A stretch of DNA of 64,000 nt from Amyelois transitella. Its lineage: Eukaryota > Arthropoda > Insecta > Lepidoptera > Pyralidae. Numbering within the stretch: the first letter of the stretch is position 1; the number at the start of each line of letters is the position of its first letter. Positions 60,501-64,000 of this stretch are shown here, one piece after another. The stretch is taken from the NCBI RefSeq assembly GCF_032362555.1, contig NC_083530.1, positions 5,300,001-5,364,000 on the forward strand, in the 5' to 3' direction. Below the pieces are notes generated by a model. That model was given only the letters and a program-made list of their open reading frames with translations, was not told the origin of the DNA and did no database searches. Made by a program: the position numbers and the translations under genes.

Positions 60501-63093
60501 AGCTAAATGCTTTTACCGACAGTTATAGGACTTGGTCAAACATCAACCTTTGTACCACAATTTCTGTGTAAAATTGCTTCTGTAAATTAATTTTTATGTG
60601 CATAAAAAAAAATCAACGATCAAGAAAATTTCTTCTACATACCTTCCCCGGTATGAAACAGCACATTCCCGTGTCAATGAACTTGGAGTACGTCATGTTG
60701 AGCATCGAGATGCGAGTCTCGATCGAACTGAGGATGTCGCAGTGTCGCGACAGCGGGTGGTATCTGAAGAACAAGTTCATCCATGTAGTTCACCATTCAT
60801 GTACATATCCGGCTCGAAGGACCAGAATGACGGGCCTCTGCTAGGCTGTATATGGAATGCTAGGTGCTTAATAGTAGAGGTGATTAGAAGTCGAGAATGT
60901 TCAACGTAAACCTGATGTATTGTCTTTTACTGAACTACACTGATTGGTGATTAAATGAATGATACAAATTGATTAGGGTTATGAACGGATTACTCCTGCT
61001 GTGGTAGGGTGCACACGTGCTTTGAGCGAGCCGAAACGAGAACTAAAAGTTAATGCAATAAAAATGCTGCAGGCAGCGTAATATGCTGAAACGTACAAAT
61101 GCACCATATAGGTAAACATAGGTATATTAAATTCTATTTCATTTAGTTCAGCTATTAGCATGATTCAATATGGGTTAGTTAGGTTATCACATAAAGGTTG
61201 CGGAGATTAGATGGGAGTCGCTTTATGTGTAAACCTGACTCACCCAAGCCCGGATCATGGTCAAGAAGCGCACTCTGAAGCATGAAAAAATCCGCTACAA
61301 GTAATTTCTTAAAATTTTTAAATATAAAATTAACAAACTGGTTTTTTTTAAATAGATTTTTTAGACTGCATAAGGTCCTGGAAATATTAAAGCAATATTC
61401 TTATACTATACCAATAATGAAAGAGTTAGACCTGCGCTCAGACTCCCTTCGAGGCAGTTGGGCCTTCACGCTCTTGAGGGCCAGCGCGTGACGCCGCTCG
61501 ATCATCACAAACCCACGGTTGAGGAGGCCCACGCATATCTCATTGAATGTTTTGGAGACCTGTACAGAATTATTTGATAATCAAAATTGTTAATTTATCA
61601 AACATCTAATTATGTCTATATCCTGGGGTAGACAGAGCCAACAGTCTTGAAAAGACTTAAAAGCTCAAAGGCTGGTGTCTTCAGATGTAATGCCTAATGA
61701 TGTAATTGAATCGCCTACAAAAATCCTAAGTTTATTAGCCATTGCCTTTTGAAAACCTGTAGAGAAATATTCCAAAAACAAAACTGTTTATTCATTATTG
61801 TGGGACATTACAAATATCATTCAATAATTGTTCCATCTTTTAACCGACTTCAAAAAAGGAGAAGGTTATTTTTTATTCATATTTATTAATTTATTATTTT
61901 TATTGTTTCATGGAGTTAGTTTTTAATTCTTTTTTTTTAGGATTTCATTCATATTCAGTACATGTACATATATACATAAAATCACGCCTCTTTCATGGAG
62001 GGTAAGGCAGAGAATACATTTTTCCACCTGCCACAATCCCTGCATACTTTATAGGTACCGGGAGGACAGTTTCTTCTTGAAAAAACTTGGTTTTGGGGTC
62101 AGAGGTACCCATTAAGCTACTCCACAGTGAGATGCTGATGCATTGAAATTTTATTTTTATTTACTGTTGTACTGTGTGGTTCCCAGCACCAATAAAAAAA
62201 AGAAAAGGACCACTTGGTCTCATTCCCATGGATACTATTCCTATGGCTACTAAGGGATAGGCTTATGAACTTGAGATTCTTCTTTTAGGCTATGGGCTTG
62301 CAACCTGTCAATATTATCTTTAAGCCAATCAGCTGCATGTGGCGCATCAATTTTTACAAGACTGTTGGCTCTGTCTACCACGCAAGGAATATAGACATAA
62401 TAAAATGTTTGTTTGTTTGTTTGTAATATCTTTATTGCATAGAAATTTACACAGAAACAAGAAAATAGTAAGTACAGTTATAAAAGAAACAAATAACTTG
62501 CAATGACGGACTTATCCCATGAAGGGATCTCTTCTAATCAACCAGCAAACAATAAAGGAAATATATAATTCAGTAAAAAGCGGCAAGTCACAGTTATTAT
62601 TTACTGTTTATGACAGTACCATAGGTACCTTTAGATATGAACATATGAAGGTTTCATTCAAGACCTAGGTAAAGGCATTGGTAAATTGACGACCCTATTA
62701 GAGACAATGGATAAATCTAGAACCTTAAAGATATTTTTAATTAGATAGTGCCATTATCTTAGGTCTTGAATAGGAATTCTGCTCCACAACTAGGCAAATA
62801 GAAAATAATAATAGCACAATGTATTAATTTTTTTAGCGCAAATAACTGAATGAGGTACTCTTGATAATTGATCTATGTAATGTAACCCTAGTAAGTACCA
62901 CCTAGAAAAAGTTACATGTTAATATTGTTGACGACGGCAATCTATTTTTAGTTTCATGTACAATTACAAGTATCTAATAAGCTACTCGGCACTAAATAAA
63001 AGAACTTACCACTCTATTCTTTGCAATTTCGTCGTAAGAAAGATACGAAAAGATTTTCTCTAAAACAACGACGGGAAGAGATAGGAGATCCAT
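51511..63093 (-). CDS. FBXO28: F-box only protein 28, 9 exons, 399 aa
   Basis: Substrate-receptor subunit of an SCF-type (SKP1-CUL1-F-box) ubiquitin ligase. Exons 5' to 3': 63010-63093, 61432-61559, 60643-60763, 59965-60154, 58611-58726, 54315-54402, 53270-53353, 52461-52574, 51511-51785; 1200 nt, all phases consistent. The start is MDLLSLPVVVLEKIFSYLSY, a clear F-box opening. Family blocks recognised from knowledge of vertebrate FBXO28 are KAQLPRRESERR, LSRHCDILSSIETR, CCFIPGKVIDEMRRVLYIV and AHEVLQELRDISSMAIEHFD. Residues 176-270 are basic and probably helical (KRVAWRQRKTIRAMLARQR). The C-terminal part is Ser/Pro-rich with a basic patch (PPKKQAK). Length is close to the vertebrate protein. 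The exon 2 donor is GTCTAA, a weak but valid GT site. Intron 5 hosts a LINE and intron 4 a duplicated piece of exon 4. Confidence 0.93.
51812..52080 (+). mobile_element. M-family SINE in FBXO28 intron 8
   Basis: TAGCTGTGCCCGCGACTTCG to CAGCTTTATAATATTAGTAT. Near full length. Confidence 0.8.
52098..52345 (+). repeat. R280 repeat
   Basis: AATCACGTCTACATCCCTTG to CCAGGAACCACACGGTATC. Confidence 0.75.
52602..53085 (-). repeat. Tandem duplication of an R280 copy
   Basis: Two reverse copies start ATATTTGTATTTGAGCCGTG (52602 and 52860) and end TATATGTTATGTTTTTATG, about 258 bp apart. The shared unusual flank shows duplication of one copy, not two insertions. Confidence 0.75.
53411..53650 (-). mobile_element. 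tRNA-derived SINE, full copy, reverse
   Basis: Reverse of the 13002 copy. It has GGATTCGAACCCGGGACC (B box) near 53590 and GCGCCACAGAGGCCG at the head end. It lies 58 bp beyond exon 7 of FBXO28 in intron 6. Confidence 0.85.
53915..54128 (+). repeat. R280 repeat
   Basis: GGGTAGACAGAGCCAAAAGT to CCGGGAACCACACGGCATTG. Confidence 0.75.
54160..54245 (+). repeat. H-family repeat
   Basis: CACGCCTCTTTCCCGGAGGG and CCACGATCCCTGCATACTTC. Other copies: 3310-3440 (+), 19055-19180 (+), 61975-62060 (+), 9860-9990 (-), 20200-20350 (-), 27240-27320 (-), 35515-35640 (-). Confidence 0.65.
54450..54590 (+). repeat. K-family repeat
   Basis: AAGACTGCAGTGTAGTTTGT and GCGCTTTGGAAGCGGTAGTA. Confidence 0.6.
54598..54770 (+). 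mobile_element. M-family SINE, 5'-truncated
   Basis: CCATTATTTCTTGGCTCCTA to CTTTATACTATTAGTATACC. Confidence 0.65.
54817..54945 (-). mobile_element. M-family SINE, part 1, split by LINE B
   Basis: Reverse copy containing AGACCATTTATCGAG and CCTTGAGGGCTTCAATG. It continues beyond LINE B at about 58348-58368, and a last piece ending GTCGCGGGCACAGCTAGT lies at 58562-58583. Confidence 0.65.
54946..58350 (-). mobile_element. LINE B in FBXO28 intron 5
   Basis: Non-LTR retrotransposon in the same orientation as its host gene. On the minus strand it runs from about 58350 to a 3' tail of (AAAT)n at 54946-54977. It sits inside an M-family SINE: the left SINE part ends GAGGGCTTCAATG at 54945, and SINE sequence (GCCCAAAATAACTATTCC) resumes at about 58348. 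No ORF1 is seen, so the copy may be 5'-truncated or a single-ORF type. Confidence 0.85.
55249..58157 (-). pseudogene. LINE B ORF2, endonuclease and reverse transcriptase, one frameshift
   Basis: The main frame (57930 to 55249, and open upstream to about 58050) shows ISETWL, GGGVAIYL, LLGDFNHN and SRHDLIY for the AP-like endonuclease. The RT has LPLPKITNP, DLRPISILPYFSK, LIDFSNAFNTVD, GVPQGGILSPLLFS and YADD, followed by the usual C-terminal NSLPESIRKA. An ATG at 58155-58157 opens MDDSFHTACS in another frame and joins the main frame only through a 1-nt shift near 58055. That is the single lesion seen. About 900 residues are otherwise intact, so the copy is fairly young. Confidence 0.85.
58369..58561. 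other. Unidentified insertion beside LINE B
   Basis: About 190 bp separating two pieces of the same SINE. It starts ATTCAATGACGCCCAAAATA and is AT-rich at its right end. No coding capacity. Confidence 0.4.
58760..58848 (+). repeat. R280 fragment
   Basis: TGATCACGTCTATATCCCTT to CACGTTCAGCTGTTTGGAAG. Confidence 0.65.
58850..58999 (+). repeat. U-family repeat, copy 1
   Basis: GCTCCAATCCGTGAAATCTT, CTCCGCTGCTATTGGCTGAG and TTGACAGTTTTTGTGTGACA. Confidence 0.7.
59050..59390 (+). mobile_element. LINE 3' UTR fragment inside FBXO28 intron 4
   Basis: Contains GGTTGACTGGAAGAGATCGC, GCGATAAGTCCGCCTTTGTA and a terminal GCAATAAAGAGTTTATCTAT, a typical LINE 3' end. It separates a repeat (58850-58999) from the exon 4 copy that it adjoins in the second duplicate. 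Confidence 0.6.
59394..59555 (-). pseudogene. Partial copy of FBXO28 exon 4
   Basis: Copy of 59927-60088, offset 533 bp, in direct orientation. It keeps the 3' 124 nt of exon 4, the donor GTGAGA and 36 bp of intron. The frame is open from EVLQELRDIS to the donor, with one visible replacement (Phe to Leu, ..ISPALRQ..). It lacks the first 66 nt and the acceptor. Confidence 0.8.
59745..59905 (+). repeat. U-family repeat, copy 2
   Basis: GCTCCAATCTGTGAAATCTT, CTCCGCTGCTATTGGCTGAG and TTGACAGTTTTTGTGTGACA. About 21 bp from the duplicated exon 4 block. Confidence 0.7.
60198..60430 (+). repeat. R280 repeat
   Basis: TGGTCACGTCTATATCCCTT to CCGGGAACAACATGGCACG. It lies 44 bp outside exon 4 of FBXO28. 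Confidence 0.75.
60479..60533. repeat. Perfect hairpin, 25-bp arms, 5-nt loop
   Basis: AGTCCTATAACTGTCGGTAA + AAGC, loop TAAAT, then the exact complement. In FBXO28 intron 3. Confidence 0.9.
61195..61285 (+). repeat. G-family repeat fragment
   Basis: GGTTGCGGAGATTAGATGGG and CTGACTCACCCAAGCCCGGA. Confidence 0.55.
61610..61760 (+). repeat. R280 fragment
   Basis: TGTCTATATCCTGGGGTAGA to CCTAAGTTTATTAGCC. Confidence 0.6.
62168..62400 (-). repeat. R280 repeat
   Basis: ACTGTGTGGTTCCCAGCACC to CACGCAAGGAATATAGACAT. Confidence 0.7.
62402..62580 (-). mobile_element. LINE 3' UTR fragment, reverse
   Basis: Starts (GTTT)n then AATATCTTTATTGCATAGAA and later GGACTTATCCCATGAAGGGA. Same general family as 59050-59390 in opposite orientation. 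Confidence 0.5.
62580..63009. other. FBXO28 intron 1, 5' half, no feature
   Basis: Unique-looking AT-rich intron; nothing recognised. Confidence 0.5.
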
Positions 63094-63470
63094 TATACGG
63101 CCGTCGGTGACAATATAAAATAATATCACTGTTATCTCACATTCACGATTTAAAAACCATTTTATTCTCACACAATGTTTACACTTCTCGACCTTTTTCA
63201 ACAAAGGCGTTTTCTTCGCGATGTTTCTGTCTTCCGTCAAATTTAGAAATAGCATATGCCTCTTTCCCGTTTATATTGAGAAGCTTTGTGTGAGTGTGAG
63301 GGAGATAGGAATAAATGATGTCAGCCCAAAGTGTCAGCCGTCCTTTTCGTCAGTCATTGGTTGGTCATTGGGCAAAGCATACATTGACATTTGTAATACG
63401 TTCGAATTCACGCAAACATCCAAAAAGTACCATGAGTCGTAAAATAAAATTTTTAAATGACATTTATGTA
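63094..63470. promoter_or_regulatory. FBXO28 upstream region, possibly bidirectional
   Basis: The first FBXO28 exon has no acceptor before its ATG, so the 5' UTR and promoter should lie here. No TATA box is evident. On the opposite strand ATG at 63431 follows TACC and opens MSRKIKFLNDIYV before a possible donor GTACAT near 63470. That may be the first exon of a divergent gene leaving the window, but the evidence is thin. Confidence 0.4.
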
Positions 63471-63621
63471 GGTACATATAGAATTAAGTTTCCTTTTTTA
63501 ACGAAATAGTTCTCTGACATCCAAATTTTTTACATGAACTGTGAACATTATAACAAGCTACAAGCTACAAAATAACATAAACAACTATTGCTTTCCATTG
63601 TTTGGTACCGTAATATAAAAG

Positions 63622-63860
63622 TACCCGGTTGACCGAGCTTTGCTCGGTCTACCAGAGATGGCGCTGATATAGTTTCTTAAAATACGGTTTTCAAAATGTT
63701 TATATATCTTGGGAACCGAGCTTTTCTCGAACCTAGGACCTTGACCTTGAGCCGAAAAGCCCCTAATCTGTAACTCATGAAAATCGTTGGAGCCGTTTCC
63801 GAGATCCTGATTATATATATATTATACAAGAATTGCTCGTTTAAATATATTAGATACATT
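63622..63860 (+). repeat. T-family repeat
   Basis: TTGACCGAGCTTTGCTCGGT, CCTAGGACCTTGACCTTGAG and TACAAGAATTGCTCGTTTAA. Confidence 0.6.
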
Positions 63861-64000
63861 AAGCTTTGATTGCCATCTAGCGACTAGTAGATTAATATTT
63901 GAAAAAGCCTAAATATATACTTAGCTCACTATTGTAGTGACTTATACTGTAGAGAGGAATTTAACTAGAGTATTTCGATCAAACTGGGAATTTTCTGGCG

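Overview
The window is eukaryotic and almost certainly lepidopteran (moth or butterfly). It has AT-rich introns with GT/AG borders. It also has tRNA-derived SINEs with A and B boxes, many short elements beginning CCCGCGACTTCGTCCGCG and ending in TTATAATATTAGTA, LINE 3' ends, and a ~250-280 bp interspersed repeat (called R280 here) with more than 30 full or partial copies. No species can be named from the sequence alone. Repeat families are described by what is visible; library names would need a database.

Three complete protein genes were assembled by hand, and every splice junction keeps phase. (1) On the minus strand, 33873 down to 13391, a 23-exon gene encodes an 874-residue ZAD plus C2H2 zinc-finger protein. 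(2) On the plus strand, 37022-39754, a two-exon gene encodes a 776-residue protein with 19 C2H2 fingers. It is head to head with gene 1 across about 3.1 kb. (3) On the minus strand, 63093 down to 51511, a 9-exon gene encodes a 399-residue orthologue of the F-box protein FBXO28. A tRNA-Lys(CTT) gene lies at 47689-47761.

Layout. 1-13 kb: repeat-rich, no confident protein gene; a gypsy pol scrap, a 44-bp minisatellite, and exon-like GC-rich islets on the minus strand. 13.4-33.9 kb: the ZAD gene, with introns full of SINEs, R280 copies and a pentanucleotide array. 34-37 kb: shared upstream region. 37-39.8 kb: second zinc-finger gene. 39.9-47.0 kb: a LINE (ORF1 plus endonuclease/RT ORF2) cut by two nested insertions, one holding a 168-bp-arm inverted repeat. 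47.0-50.3 kb: tRNA gene and AT-rich DNA. 50.4-63.1 kb: FBXO28, with an array of decayed copies of its last exon and a second, nearly intact LINE in intron 5.

The main theme of the hunt is local exon duplication. Fragments of real coding exons have been copied nearby at least four times: ZAD gene exons 17 and 21, and FBXO28 exons 4 and 9. One copy is joined to a SINE 3' end, one is followed by a shared repeat, and one forms a multi-unit tandem array. No prokaryotic-style system, CRISPR array or toxin gene was seen.
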